In this document: piece after piece, positions 17,380 to 25,445 of the stretch
Position numbering within the stretch: position 1 is the first letter of the stretch
Layout of the letters: every line of letters begins with the position of its first letter
Origin: Bacteroidales bacterium UBA5833
GTDB taxonomy: Bacteria; Bacteroidota; Bacteroidia; Bacteroidales; Lentimicrobiaceae
DNA: 64,000 nucleotides
Direction of reading: 5' to 3'
NCBI GenBank assembly: GCA_002433025.1
Contig: DJGZ01000060.1
Location: 124,001 to 188,000, forward strand
Made by a program: the position numbers and the translations under genes
Notes under the pieces: model-generated
The model's database searches: none
The model's input: only the letters and a program-made list of their open reading frames with translations
Told to the model about the DNA's origin: nothing

Positions 17380-17568
17380 TTATTTAATTTCTTTATGAAC
17401 AGTCATTTTCTTGAGGATGGGATTATATTTCTTAATCTCAAGCCTCTCGGGTGTGTTCTTTTTATTCTTGGTGGTAATGTACCGTGAAGTACCCGGCATG
17501 CCACTGGCTTTGTGCTCAGTGCATTCCAGAATCACCTGAATTCTTGCTTCTTTACTCTTCTTAGCCAT
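17380..17568 (-). CDS. rpmG: 50S ribosomal protein L33
   Basis: 62 residues, basic, matching bL33: ARIQVILECTEH, SRYITTKNKKNTPERLEIKKYNP and a Lys-rich end. Only one Cys is present, so this is the zinc-independent form. It is first in the transcript here; the L28 gene (rpmB), often found just upstream in this phylum, is absent from this window. Confidence 0.97.
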   Translation of the reverse strand: MAKKSKEARIQVILECTEHKASGMPGTSRYITTKNKKNTPERLEIKKYNPILKKMTVHKEIK

Positions 17569-17596
17569 TGATGTAAGCCTTTAAAATTTCGGACTG

Positions 17597-17627
17597 CAAA
17601 AATACAATAATTTTTTATCCTGCCAAA
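17597..17627 (-). promoter_or_regulatory. Strong promoter of rpmG
   Basis: A textbook Bacteroidota promoter on the minus strand: TTTG (17627-17624), a 19-base spacer and TATTTTTG (17604-17597), about 29 bases before ATG 17568. Confidence 0.85.
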
Positions 17628-17831
17628 GGCTGACAGCGAAAATTTTACTTATTACCGAATTTTACAGGGAATTCATGGCATTTCACATAGTATAATAATG
17701 AATGTCAGTAAATTATATTTCAGAATTCATTTATAAACAATCAGGTGTTAATAATTTAACCCTGTAAAACCCCGAAAATCAGGGAAACCGGTATTATTTT
17801 ACGCATTGGAAATACTTTCGGACCTTTAACC

Positions 17832-18740
17832 ATGGAGTGGGATATATACATCAAGGGATACAGGGCATATATGCAGGTGGAACGTTCGATGCCCGCTAAT
17901 ACTGTCAGTGCATACCTGAGGGATGTGGAGAAGCTGGCCGGATTTCTGAATACAGGGCAAAGGGTAGTACAGCCTTCCTGCGTGCGTCCCGAACACCTAC
18001 AGGAATTTATCAGCACCATCGCCGGCATCGGCGTTGCTGCAAGCAGTCAGGCGCGCATTATATCCGGTATAAGGTCATTTTTTAAATACCTGCTGCTTGA
18101 GAATGAAATCAGGAACGATCCGACAGAATTGGTTGAGATGCCGCGTATCGGAAGGAAATTACCTGAAGTACTAACAAAGGATGAGGTTGAAAGGTTATTG
18201 GGTATTGTTGACCTCAGCACCCCCACGGGAGAGCGGAACAAAGCCATTGTAGAGGTTTTGTATGGCTGCGGCCTCAGGGTTTCGGAACTGATAAACCTGA
18301 GGATAGCTGATCTTCATTATGAAGAATACTACCTTACAGTAACCGGTAAGGGCGACAAGCAGAGAATTGTTCCGTTGGGGAATGCTGCATCATCGCAGCT
18401 CAGTCGGTATATCCGGGAAGTAAGGATTCACCAGAACATAAAAAAAGGCCAGGAGCAGTACATTTTTCTGAATAAATCAGGGTCCCGGCTGACCAGGGCC
18501 ATGATTTTTCATATCATTAAAAAACTGGCAGGGGTGGCCGGGATCAAAAAAAGTATAAGTCCGCATACCTTCCGTCATTCATTTGCCACACACCTGGTAG
18601 AGAACGGAGCCGACCTGCGCGCTGTTCAGGAAATGCTGGGCCATGCCTCCATAACTACAACGGAGATTTACACGCACATCGACAGGGAATACCTCAGGCA
18701 GAATATCCTGAAGTATCACCCCAGAAAATACATCAATTGA
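17832..18740 (+). CDS. xerD: Tyrosine recombinase XerD/XerC type
   Basis: 302 residues, the usual length of chromosome-dimer resolution recombinases acting at dif. An N-terminal SAM-like core-binding domain (about 1-90) is followed by the catalytic domain with YGCGLRVSEL (Arg), TGKGDKQR (Lys), HTFRHSFATHL (His, Arg), GH and the nucleophile Tyr in ITTTEIYTHI. All catalytic residues are present. It is isolated with no integrase-like mobile context, so a housekeeping Xer protein is the best call; XerC versus XerD cannot be separated with certainty. Confidence 0.93.
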   Translation: MEWDIYIKGYRAYMQVERSMPANTVSAYLRDVEKLAGFLNTGQRVVQPSCVRPEHLQEFISTIAGIGVAASSQARIISGIRSFFKYLLLENEIRNDPTELVEMPRIGRKLPEVLTKDEVERLLGIVDLSTPTGERNKAIVEVLYGCGLRVSELINLRIADLHYEEYYLTVTGKGDKQRIVPLGNAASSQLSRYIREVRIHQNIKKGQEQYIFLNKSGSRLTRAMIFHIIKKLAGVAGIKKSISPHTFRHSFATHLVENGADLRAVQEMLGHASITTTEIYTHIDREYLRQNILKYHPRKYIN

Positions 18741-18749
18741 AGATCAAAG

Positions 18750-19226
18750 CTATTCGTCGTCTTCCAGATCGTCGAATTCCTCAATTTCGCCGTCTTCATT
18801 AACAAAAACGCCCCAGTTAACGGTTACCAGCTTACCATCCTGGAAATAAAAATCTATCAGTCCTTCGTCAAATGAAACCCTTCTTTCGCCCCACTCCTCT
18901 TCATCGGAATCGATCTGTGACAATCCGTTTTCCTTCATGAGCGAGGTAATTTCCTGCTCATTCAGACCGAAGATTTTCTTACCAAAAAGTGTAACCTCTT
19001 CATTATCGGTTTCGAAACAGGAAAGCACATGGTTGTTTTTACCTTCAAAAAAGACGGTCAGGCCTTCCTTGTCATAATTCCAAAGGATGGTATCCAGATC
19101 TTCATCTGCCTCATCTCCCAGATTTTCTATTTCAAGCGGCTTACCCAGGGTATTTTCAACTGTCTGTGGAGAGTCACCGAATTTCAGTTCGTTTAAGCCT
19201 TCAAGCAGGAGGATTTCCATTTTCAT
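18750..19226 (-). CDS. Hypothetical acidic protein
   Basis: 158 residues, strongly acidic, cytoplasmic; the C-terminus is almost all Asp and Glu. The alternating strands with WNYD, FDEGLIDFYFQDG and VNWGVFVNEDG suggest a small alpha/beta domain of the kind found in immunity or SMI1-like proteins, but I cannot assign a family. It is followed after 9 bases by the convergent xerD stop and lies 36 bases downstream of the SDR gene, so it may share that transcript. Confidence 0.7.
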   Translation of the reverse strand: MKMEILLLEGLNELKFGDSPQTVENTLGKPLEIENLGDEADEDLDTILWNYDKEGLTVFFEGKNNHVLSCFETDNEEVTLFGKKIFGLNEQEITSLMKENGLSQIDSDEEEWGERRVSFDEGLIDFYFQDGKLVTVNWGVFVNEDGEIEEFDDLEDDE

Positions 19227-19261
19227 TTCGTTTTTTTTTATAATTTGGTTAATCTTGTCAA

Positions 19262-20131
19262 TTATTTTACCGGAGCTGCCGGTTCTTTGGCCATGTGATT
19301 GTATGTAAGATGGCTTACAAGACCCGGGAAAAACCGGTTAAGCAATACGGCCAGTTTCCCTTCAATGAGCGTAAGCACCAGTTCATTCTTTCTTCTGATG
19401 GTAGCCTTTACAATCTTTTTCGCAGCTTTACCAGCCGACATCATTTTTCCTTCATCACGCGGGGTGGTACCTTGCGGATGACCATTCCCGAGCAGGGCCG
19501 CCTGCCGGATATTGGTGGCTGTAAAACCCGGCGCAGCAACCAGAACATGCAGGCCGGTTTTTAAATTTTCACATCTCAGGGTGTCAAGAAATCCGCGGAT
19601 CGCAAATTTGGAAGCAGAATACCCGGTCCTCCCGGGCAGGCCGATATAACCGGCCACGGAAATAATCCCGACAACCGAGCCTTTGGTTTCAAGCAGCCAT
19701 GGCAGGGCGAATTTGGTGCAATACACTGTACCCCAGAAATTAACATCCATCAGGGTTTTTATCACACTCAGGTCTGTATCCTTAAATGCTGCGCGCATAG
19801 AGAGCCCGGCATTGTTCACCAGCACATCTATCCTCCCCTTCTCAGCTATGGTCTTGTCAATAAGGCTTTTGCAATCTTCTTCCCTGCTAACATCAGCCTG
19901 AACTGCAAGCACCTCTGCACCTTCCCACCTGAGATCAGCAGCCGCCTGATCCAGCCTTTCCCTGTTGCGGGCTGAAATCACAACAAAGGCGCCCAAACGC
20001 CCGAACTCCTGCGCCAAGGCCAATCCGATACCGGATGATCCTCCGGTGATAATCACAACTTTACCTCTCACTAAGGGTGACTTTTTTATCAGTACAATAT
20101 TAGCGCTTTTTTTTGCATCCTCCCAACGCAA
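19262..20131 (-). CDS. SDR-family oxidoreductase
   Basis: A classical short-chain dehydrogenase with TGGSSGIG (cofactor loop), NNAG, a catalytic Ser before GYIGLPGRTGYSASK (Tyr-x3-Lys) and a longer C-terminus with a hydrophobic/basic end, so perhaps membrane associated. The Arg after the glycine motif (SARNRERL) suggests NADPH. The substrate is unknown; the 3-ketodihydrosphingosine reductase-like or DltE-like groups look closest. No ATG exists; TTG 20131 or a GTG about 20 codons downstream are the options, so the start is uncertain. Confidence 0.85.
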   Translation of the reverse strand: MRWEDAKKSANIVLIKKSPLVRGKVVIITGGSSGIGLALAQEFGRLGAFVVISARNRERLDQAAADLRWEGAEVLAVQADVSREEDCKSLIDKTIAEKGRIDVLVNNAGLSMRAAFKDTDLSVIKTLMDVNFWGTVYCTKFALPWLLETKGSVVGIISVAGYIGLPGRTGYSASKFAIRGFLDTLRCENLKTGLHVLVAAPGFTATNIRQAALLGNGHPQGTTPRDEGKMMSAGKAAKKIVKATIRRKNELVLTLIEGKLAVLLNRFFPGLVSHLTYNHMAKEPAAPVK

Positions 20132-20267
20132 ATTTTATCAAATTGAAGCCTTATGTAATTACCTTATATTGTTTGCGTCCAGATTCACAGTAAGACCGTC
20201 GCTTTTCGCTTAATGATTATATTTACAGCCTGAAATCTTGTCCCTGAAAAGGCAATTAAATAATGTA

Positions 20268-21017
20268 ATGAAGATAATAATCGAAATTTGTACCGGATCT
20301 GTAGAATCAGTCCTGGCAGCAAAGAAAGGCGGTGCAGGCAGGATTGAACTTTGCTCCGCTTTGAGTTTGGGCGGGCTGACCCCCACCCAGTCGCTGATGG
20401 AATATGCAATAAATAAGGCAGGGATTGAATCTTTTGTCCTGATCAGGCCCCGCAGCGGCGATTTCCATTACACGAGGGCCGAATATGAAATCATGAAATC
20501 CGACATTTTTACAGCCAAGTCCTGTGGTGCGGCTGGTATTGTTACAGGAATGCTGAACACGGACGGCTCTGTGGACACCTGCCGGATGAAAGAACTGATT
20601 GAGATGGCCCGCCCAATGAAGATTACTTTTCACAGGGCATTTGATGTTTGCATAGATCCATTCAAAGCGCTTGAAGATATTATTGGCCTGGGTTGTGAAA
20701 GAATACTCACTTCGGGTCAGGCAATGGATGCCCTGTCAGGATCAGGCCTGATTGCAGGGCTTGTCGAACAAGCCGGAAGCCGGATCATTATTATGCCGGG
20801 CAGCGGAATCAACGCCAGTAATCTGAGACAGCTTCATCAGCAAACAAAGGCAATAGAGTATCATCTTTCAGCTTCAAAACTGAAACCCGGCCGCATGCAC
20901 TTTCGCAACAACTCTGTGAATATGGGATCATCAGGAGCAGATGAATACAGCATCCGGGAAACCGACCCCGGGCTGGTTGATGAAATCTGCAGAATTGCCC
21001 GAAGCCTGAATGATTGA
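20268..21017 (+). CDS. cutC: Copper homeostasis protein CutC
   Basis: 249 residues with the full CutC TIM-barrel signature: IEICTGSVES, GAGRIELC, GGLTPT, IRPRSGDFHY, TFHRAFDVC and LTSGQ. CutC was linked to copper tolerance in E. coli, although its biochemical role is unsettled. ATG 20268 (start of MKIIIEIC) matches the family better than ATG 20238. Followed after 30 bases by the secreted phosphatase/nuclease gene. Confidence 0.93.
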   Translation: MKIIIEICTGSVESVLAAKKGGAGRIELCSALSLGGLTPTQSLMEYAINKAGIESFVLIRPRSGDFHYTRAEYEIMKSDIFTAKSCGAAGIVTGMLNTDGSVDTCRMKELIEMARPMKITFHRAFDVCIDPFKALEDIIGLGCERILTSGQAMDALSGSGLIAGLVEQAGSRIIIMPGSGINASNLRQLHQQTKAIEYHLSASKLKPGRMHFRNNSVNMGSSGADEYSIRETDPGLVDEICRIARSLND

Positions 21018-21047
21018 TTTATACATTAATTATTTAAAATATCTGCC

Positions 21048-21944
21048 ATGAGCGTGACCTTTAAACTCCTCATCACGAGACTGCTTTTCTTTTTGCTTTT
21101 ACTCCTCGCGGGAATCATTCTTCCTATGTCACTGCAGGCGCAACAACCCGGACAAATAAAAGTCATGAGCTGGAATATCCGCCTGGATACGCCGGCTGAC
21201 GGCCAGAACCAATGGAAATACAGAAAAAGCGGTGTGTGTGACCTGATAATGAATGAAAGTCCTGATTTGCTCGGAGTTCAGGAGGCGTTGCATAACCAGA
21301 TGAAGGATATGAGAAACGGACTGAAAGGCTACAAATCCATTGGCGTAGCCAGGGATGACGGCAAAAAAGCCGGTGAATACAGTGCTGTTTTCTATAAGAA
21401 ATCACGGCTAAGGTCACTGCGCTCAGGCACTTTCTGGCTGTCGGAAACGCCGGATCAGCCGGGAAGCAGAGGGTGGGATGCTGCCTGCAACCGCGTTGTT
21501 ACCTGGTCAGTATTCAGGGACAAGGAAACCGGCAGGGAATTTCTTATGATGAATACACATTTTGACCATGTGGGTGATACAGCCAGGATTGAAAGTGCCG
21601 CGCTGATAATCAGAAAATCGGCCAGCCTTTCCGGGAAACTACCGGTAATACTTACAGGTGATTTCAATGTAACTGACAGACACAGGGCCTACAGAATCCT
21701 GACCTGGGCTGACAACGAAATTGTATTTACAGATACGAGAAAAAGTGCCGGGGCAGAAATATCCGGTCCGGAATATACTTTTGTCGGCTTTTCAGATCAG
21801 TTTGAAGCCAGCGATCAGATCGATTTTATTTTTGCTACATACCAATTCATGGTACTCAGCCACAAGATACCGGATTTCAGAAAGGGCATGCGCTACCTCT
21901 CTGATCACCTGCCTGTAGCAGTCATTCTGGAACTTGCCAAATAA
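21048..21944 (+). CDS. Exported endonuclease/exonuclease/phosphatase family protein
   Basis: 298 residues with a long hydrophobic signal peptide ending near residue 32 (LQAQ). The EEP fold is marked by SWNIRLDTP (Asn), GVQEAL (metal-binding Glu), NTHFDHVG (His), TGDFNV (Asp-x-Asn) and SDHLPV (catalytic His). Members cleave phosphodiesters in DNA, sphingomyelin or inositol phosphates; the substrate cannot be told. The signal peptide puts it in the periplasm or outside. It may be co-transcribed with cutC. Confidence 0.9.
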   Translation: MSVTFKLLITRLLFFLLLLLAGIILPMSLQAQQPGQIKVMSWNIRLDTPADGQNQWKYRKSGVCDLIMNESPDLLGVQEALHNQMKDMRNGLKGYKSIGVARDDGKKAGEYSAVFYKKSRLRSLRSGTFWLSETPDQPGSRGWDAACNRVVTWSVFRDKETGREFLMMNTHFDHVGDTARIESAALIIRKSASLSGKLPVILTGDFNVTDRHRAYRILTWADNEIVFTDTRKSAGAEISGPEYTFVGFSDQFEASDQIDFIFATYQFMVLSHKIPDFRKGMRYLSDHLPVAVILELAK

Positions 21945-21968
21945 TAACCATTTGCGCGCTATAGCCAC

Positions 21969-22014
21969 AAAAAAGATGCCGCCGGATCTGTTTCAAAATC
22001 CGGCGGTATCTTTG
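21969..22014. terminator. Bidirectional terminator
   Basis: A 16-bp stem with a single G-T mismatch (AAAGATGCCGCCGGAT / ATCCGGCGGTATCTTT) flanked by A-run and T-run sits between two convergent genes. Confidence 0.85.
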
Positions 22015-22031
22015 TCAGAGTTTCAAAATTA

Positions 22032-22760
22032 TCAGAAGACAAAAAGTTTCTTTCGTTCACCGCAGGAGGGGCTTACGAGATATCCGAAGTCAAAATTCAT
22101 TTCCATCACAAACATAATACCTATATTATGGGTAATGTTTGTTTTACCGGTAGGTTGAAGGATAGGGAAATTTGCATCACGTCCTTCGGCGCTGGCCAGG
22201 TCGTTGAACATGTAATTAAACCTGAGGCCGGTGGTGATACCAAAATTGTCGGTTCCGACAATGTAGCCTCCAAAGCCCATTGCAAGGCCGAAATTGCTCT
22301 TAGCAACCAGCTGGTCCGGTGTGAGCGGGGACACATAATCACCGCCATTGTCACTGTATTTAACCTTTGAGTAGGTCGACCACTGAGGCCCGACTTCGAA
22401 ATAGGTACCGTTCCGGTTGCCCCGGTACATCAGCAACAGGTCAAGACCGCCAACTGTGATTTCGCGGAGGGCATCGGCACTCCCCTGCCAGCCCTCGGGT
22501 TTATATGTAAATCCCTGTGTGAACGATGACTTCATTACATCAAAAGTAATCTGGTGTTCCTGGATGAAATTAAAGCCCAGCTTTGCACCAAAAGCATAGC
22601 CCGGCTTAAATTTGTGAACAATAAGCTGATCATCAAAAATCTGGGAGTTATACATAAAAGAGGTGCCCACACCTCCTTTCAACCCCACATCAAACCAGGG
22701 CTGGGCTTGAATCAGGACCGGGACCAGAATAATAAATGGAAACAAAAGGAATTTTTTCAT
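22032..22760 (-). CDS. Outer-membrane beta-barrel protein (PorT-like)
   Basis: 242 residues after correcting the start to ATG 22760, where a clean signal peptide (ending LIQAQ) begins. The mature part is made of amphipathic strands with Gly-Leu-Lys-Gly-Gly at the first strand and alternating aromatic residues, typical of the OMP_b-brl_2/PorT group of 8-strand barrels in Bacteroidota. The function is unknown. The C-terminus lacks the usual terminal Phe pattern, reading LFVF instead. Confidence 0.82.
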   Translation of the reverse strand: MKKFLLFPFIILVPVLIQAQPWFDVGLKGGVGTSFMYNSQIFDDQLIVHKFKPGYAFGAKLGFNFIQEHQITFDVMKSSFTQGFTYKPEGWQGSADALREITVGGLDLLLMYRGNRNGTYFEVGPQWSTYSKVKYSDNGGDYVSPLTPDQLVAKSNFGLAMGFGGYIVGTDNFGITTGLRFNYMFNDLASAEGRDANFPILQPTGKTNITHNIGIMFVMEMNFDFGYLVSPSCGERKKLFVF

Positions 22761-22783
22761 TGGAGATGCTTTTTTTTCAATTC

Positions 22784-22791
22784 CAAAGGTA
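22784..22791 (-). promoter_or_regulatory. Probable -7 box of the beta-barrel gene
   Basis: TACCTTTG on the minus strand, 24 bases before ATG 22760; it supports the shorter start. The -33 box is weak. Confidence 0.45.
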
Positions 22792-23004
22792 AAGAAATTT
22801 ATCACAGACTGCAGTTCAGATTTTCAGCATTCGTGACAGCATAAAACAGCGCGTGATTGCCGGCGCTACATGGTCCCGTATTTAAAATTATCATGTCACA
22901 GCCATGTTTGATTACCCCGAAATAATTATTTCATTTTGATATTTGCTGATCCTATTTTTTGCAATTTTACACAGTTGAAATTTACACAATAACCGGAAAT
23001 ACCT

Positions 23005-23646
23005 ATGATTGTTCATCCGATACCCGAAGAAGAGATAACAGGCTTCATTCATTGGGCGCATGAAGCAGAGCGGCTTGGGTTGGTTTTATGCAGCAGTGGG
23101 AATATGTCACATAGATTTGATGATGAACACATGCTAATATCTGCTTCCGGCTCATGGCTTGGTCAGCTTGAAGAAAGTCAGATTGCCTTTCTCCGGACGG
23201 GAAGCGGTGAGATCCTCAACGGGAAAAAGGCATCGGGGGAGTCGGCCATGCACCGGGCAATCATGACCTGCAGGCCGGATATTGACACCATTCTGCATTT
23301 CCAAAGTCCCGCTGCCACAACCCTGGCATGTATGGACATAGTTCCGGATTACAATGTCATAATCGAAATCCCGGTTTATATCGGTAAAATCAGTTACGTA
23401 CCCTTTATTATGCCGGGTTCGCAAATGCTGGCTGAGGCAGTGGCCGCTGAAATGACTGAGAGCAGCATCGTTCAGATGCGGAATCACGGGCAGGTAGTCT
23501 GCGGCAGCGGTTATGCCGGCACTATTCAGAAAGCGGCTTTTTTTGAACTCGCGTGCAGTATAATCCTGCAGAGCAATCTGAGGGCAAAGCCGATTCCGGA
23601 CGGAGGGATACAGCTGCTCAAACATTACAATTATCTCAATAAATAA
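23005..23646 (+). CDS. Class II aldolase/adducin-family protein with altered metal site
   Basis: 213 residues. The fold is clear: SSGNMSHR near residues 31-37, SGES with the catalytic-type Glu79, ILHFQSPAATTLA and MRNHG with His161. Family enzymes (fuculose-, ribulose- or rhamnulose-phosphate aldolases and epimerases) bind zinc with His-x-His plus a third His. Here the pair is His98-Phe-Gln100, so one ligand is Gln. Catalysis may be changed or lost; the substrate is unknown. It stands alone, followed by a palindrome with a T-run. Confidence 0.85.
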   Translation: MIVHPIPEEEITGFIHWAHEAERLGLVLCSSGNMSHRFDDEHMLISASGSWLGQLEESQIAFLRTGSGEILNGKKASGESAMHRAIMTCRPDIDTILHFQSPAATTLACMDIVPDYNVIIEIPVYIGKISYVPFIMPGSQMLAEAVAAEMTESSIVQMRNHGQVVCGSGYAGTIQKAAFFELACSIILQSNLRAKPIPDGGIQLLKHYNYLNK

Positions 23647-23675
23647 GGCATAACTTTCATTTTTTTACGCAAATA

Positions 23676-23698
23676 TGTTCGCTAGCGAACACTTTTTT
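23676..23698 (+). terminator. 16-bp perfect palindrome followed by T-run
   Basis: TGTTCGCTAGCGAACA is a perfect palindrome followed by C and six T, about 30 bases after the aldolase stop. Short terminator is the simplest reading; an operator between this gene and serA is the alternative. Confidence 0.55.
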
Positions 23699-23737
23699 AA
23701 TATTTTGACCGGATACGAACATTATTTTCACCGGAAA

Positions 23738-23769
23738 TTTGTTTAGGACAATTTTACTTTCTATTTTTA
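23738..23769 (+). promoter_or_regulatory. Promoter of serA
   Basis: TTTG (23738-23741), a 20-base spacer and TATTTTTA (23762-23769, one mismatch to TAnnTTTG), 26 bases before ATG 23795. Confidence 0.65.
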
Positions 23770-23794
23770 TACACTATTTTAAAACTACACTGTT

Positions 23795-24718
23795 ATGAAA
23801 AAAGTTCTTGTTGCTACTGACAAGCCATTCGCCAAGATTGCTGTGGATGGGATCAGGAAGATTGTTGAAGATGCCGGTTGTGAGTTGGTTCTGCTTGAGA
23901 AGTATGCTGATCACGCAGATTTTGTAAGGGCCGTAGAAGATGTTGATGCGGTAATTATCCGCAGTGATATCGCTGACCGCAGGGTGATTGAAGCCGGAAA
24001 GAAGCTGAAGATTATTGTAAGGGCTGGTGCCGGATACGACAACATTGACCTGAATGCTGCCACAGAACATAAGGTTGTAGCCATGAACACACCCGGACAA
24101 AATTCAAATGCAGTTGCTGAACTGGCTTTGGGTATGATGGTTTACATGGCAAGGAACAGTTTCAACGGATCATCGGGAACCGAACTCAGGGGCAAAACCC
24201 TGGGTATTCATGCCTATGGAAATGTAGGTAAATATGTTGCTTTAATCGCAAAGGGTTTTGGGATGAATGTGTTTGCCTTTGATCCCTATGTAGACAACGA
24301 AGCTATGCTTGCCGACGGTGTTCAACCAGTCGTTTCGGCAGAAGAACTCTATGGCAAATGTCAGTATGTATCACTGCACATACCTGCCAATGCACAGACA
24401 AAAAAATCTATCGGCTACGATTTACTGATGAAAATGCCCAAAGGCGCAACGTTGGTGAATACCGCCCGTAAGGAGGTAATTGATGAAGAGGGTTTATTGA
24501 AGGTATTCGAAGAAAGGCCCGACTTTAAGTACCTGAGTGATATAGAACCGGATGTGAAAGGACAGTTTGAATCATTATATTCCGGCCGTTATTTCTTTAC
24601 ACCCAAAAAGATGGGGGCACAGACCTCAGAAGCAAACGTGAATGCAGGACTTGCAGCAGCCCGTCAGATCATTGATTTCTTCGAAAACGGAAATACCACT
24701 TTCCAGGTAAACAAATAA
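23795..24718 (+). CDS. serA: D-3-phosphoglycerate dehydrogenase, Bacteroidales type
   Basis: 307 residues, no C-terminal ACT or ASB domain, so the short form. It oxidises 3-phosphoglycerate to 3-phosphohydroxypyruvate, the first step of serine synthesis. The NAD-binding segment is HAYGNVGKYVA; the substrate Arg is in VNTARKEV and the acidic partner in DIEPDV. The usual His of TPHxG is Lys (TPKKMGAQT), as I recall for Bacteroidales and Entamoeba enzymes. It normally clusters with serC and the DUF1015 gene: DUF1015 is downstream, serC is not in the window. Confidence 0.94.
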   Translation: MKKVLVATDKPFAKIAVDGIRKIVEDAGCELVLLEKYADHADFVRAVEDVDAVIIRSDIADRRVIEAGKKLKIIVRAGAGYDNIDLNAATEHKVVAMNTPGQNSNAVAELALGMMVYMARNSFNGSSGTELRGKTLGIHAYGNVGKYVALIAKGFGMNVFAFDPYVDNEAMLADGVQPVVSAEELYGKCQYVSLHIPANAQTKKSIGYDLLMKMPKGATLVNTARKEVIDEEGLLKVFEERPDFKYLSDIEPDVKGQFESLYSGRYFFTPKKMGAQTSEANVNAGLAAARQIIDFFENGNTTFQVNK

Positions 24719-24724
24719 ATACGT

Positions 24725-24779
24725 AGCCTGTTTACGGGAATAGTCCTGCTCAGGATTATTCCCGTAAAAAAGGCTTTTA
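24725..24779 (+). terminator. Long terminator hairpin after serA
   Basis: A strong stem (TTTACGGGAATA / TATTCCCGTAAA, extended inward by TCCTG/CAGGA and outward by AGCC/GGCT) ends in TTTT. Confidence 0.75.
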
Positions 24780-24850
24780 CCTGATATCAGCTTTTTACCA
24801 TACAAAAATTGAACTAAATACACTCATTATTAACCAACAAACTTTCGCCA

Positions 24851-25261
24851 ATGGATTCCGAACTCGAAAAAGCGGTAACATTCTTTAGATTTGAAGATTT
24901 AAGAATATACCATAAAGCATTGGATTACATTGAATGGCTGATTATTAAAAGTAAAGAATTTCCGGATGAAGGCGCCGCAGGTGTCGGAACCCGGTTTAAT
25001 CTGTCGGCTCAGGCAATTGCATTGAATATTTCGGAAGGTTCAGCCAGGAATAAAAGTCAGTTTATCTATTATTTAAAGATGGCCAAAAGTGCGGTCAGGG
25101 AATGTGTGGTATTTACCACGCTTGCAGGTAAGCTAAAGTATTTAAGTGAGAAAGATGTTGAAGAATCGCGCGGGCAACTGATGGAAATGACGAAGATGAT
25201 CGGCGCCCTGATCGGATCGCTGCAGCGGGCCGCTGACCTCAACCTTGAAGACACGGATTAA
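24851..25261 (+). CDS. Four-helix bundle protein (S23/IVP family)
   Basis: 136 residues, all helical. FEDLRIYHKALDYIEWL, FNLSAQAIALNISEGSARN and the phosphate-binding-like KSAVRECVVF are hallmarks of the S23 ribosomal protein-like, or intervening-sequence, family first found in inserted sequences of 23S rRNA. Its function is unknown. It sits between serA and the DUF1015 gene and is bounded by its own terminator on each side, so it behaves as an independent unit inserted in a conserved gene neighbourhood. Confidence 0.9.
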   Translation: MDSELEKAVTFFRFEDLRIYHKALDYIEWLIIKSKEFPDEGAAGVGTRFNLSAQAIALNISEGSARNKSQFIYYLKMAKSAVRECVVFTTLAGKLKYLSEKDVEESRGQLMEMTKMIGALIGSLQRAADLNLEDTD

Positions 25262-25285
25262 TCATTGTAACTTTTATGCTCATTA

Positions 25286-25317
25286 ATCTCCCGGCCCGGG
25301 AGATGTTTTTTCTTTTG
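25286..25317 (+). terminator. Terminator of the four-helix bundle gene
   Basis: ATCTCCCGG/CCGGGAGAT hairpin followed by GTTTTTTCTTTT. Confidence 0.88.
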
Positions 25318-25344
25318 AATTAAATTATAATTTTGCCGTCAGCA

Positions 25345-25395
25345 AGGCATATTGGTTTCATCCCACGGCGAGGCTGATATGCATTTAATATGCCT
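25345..25395. repeat. Inverted repeat upstream of the DUF1015 gene
   Basis: AGGCATATT (25345-25353) and AATATGCCT (25387-25395) are perfect 9-bp inverted copies 33 bases apart, 50 bases before ATG 25446 and just after a TAATTTTG box (25328-25335). They would form a hairpin in the 5' leader; an operator is also possible. Confidence 0.5.
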
Positions 25396-25445
25396 ATGCC
25401 AATCCATCGCGGAATTGTAAACCAACTAAAATAAATCATTGAGTT

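Noticed and set aside
17832..18740. Integrase of a mobile element
   Set aside because: Length, motifs and lack of attachment repeats or cargo genes fit a housekeeping Xer recombinase.
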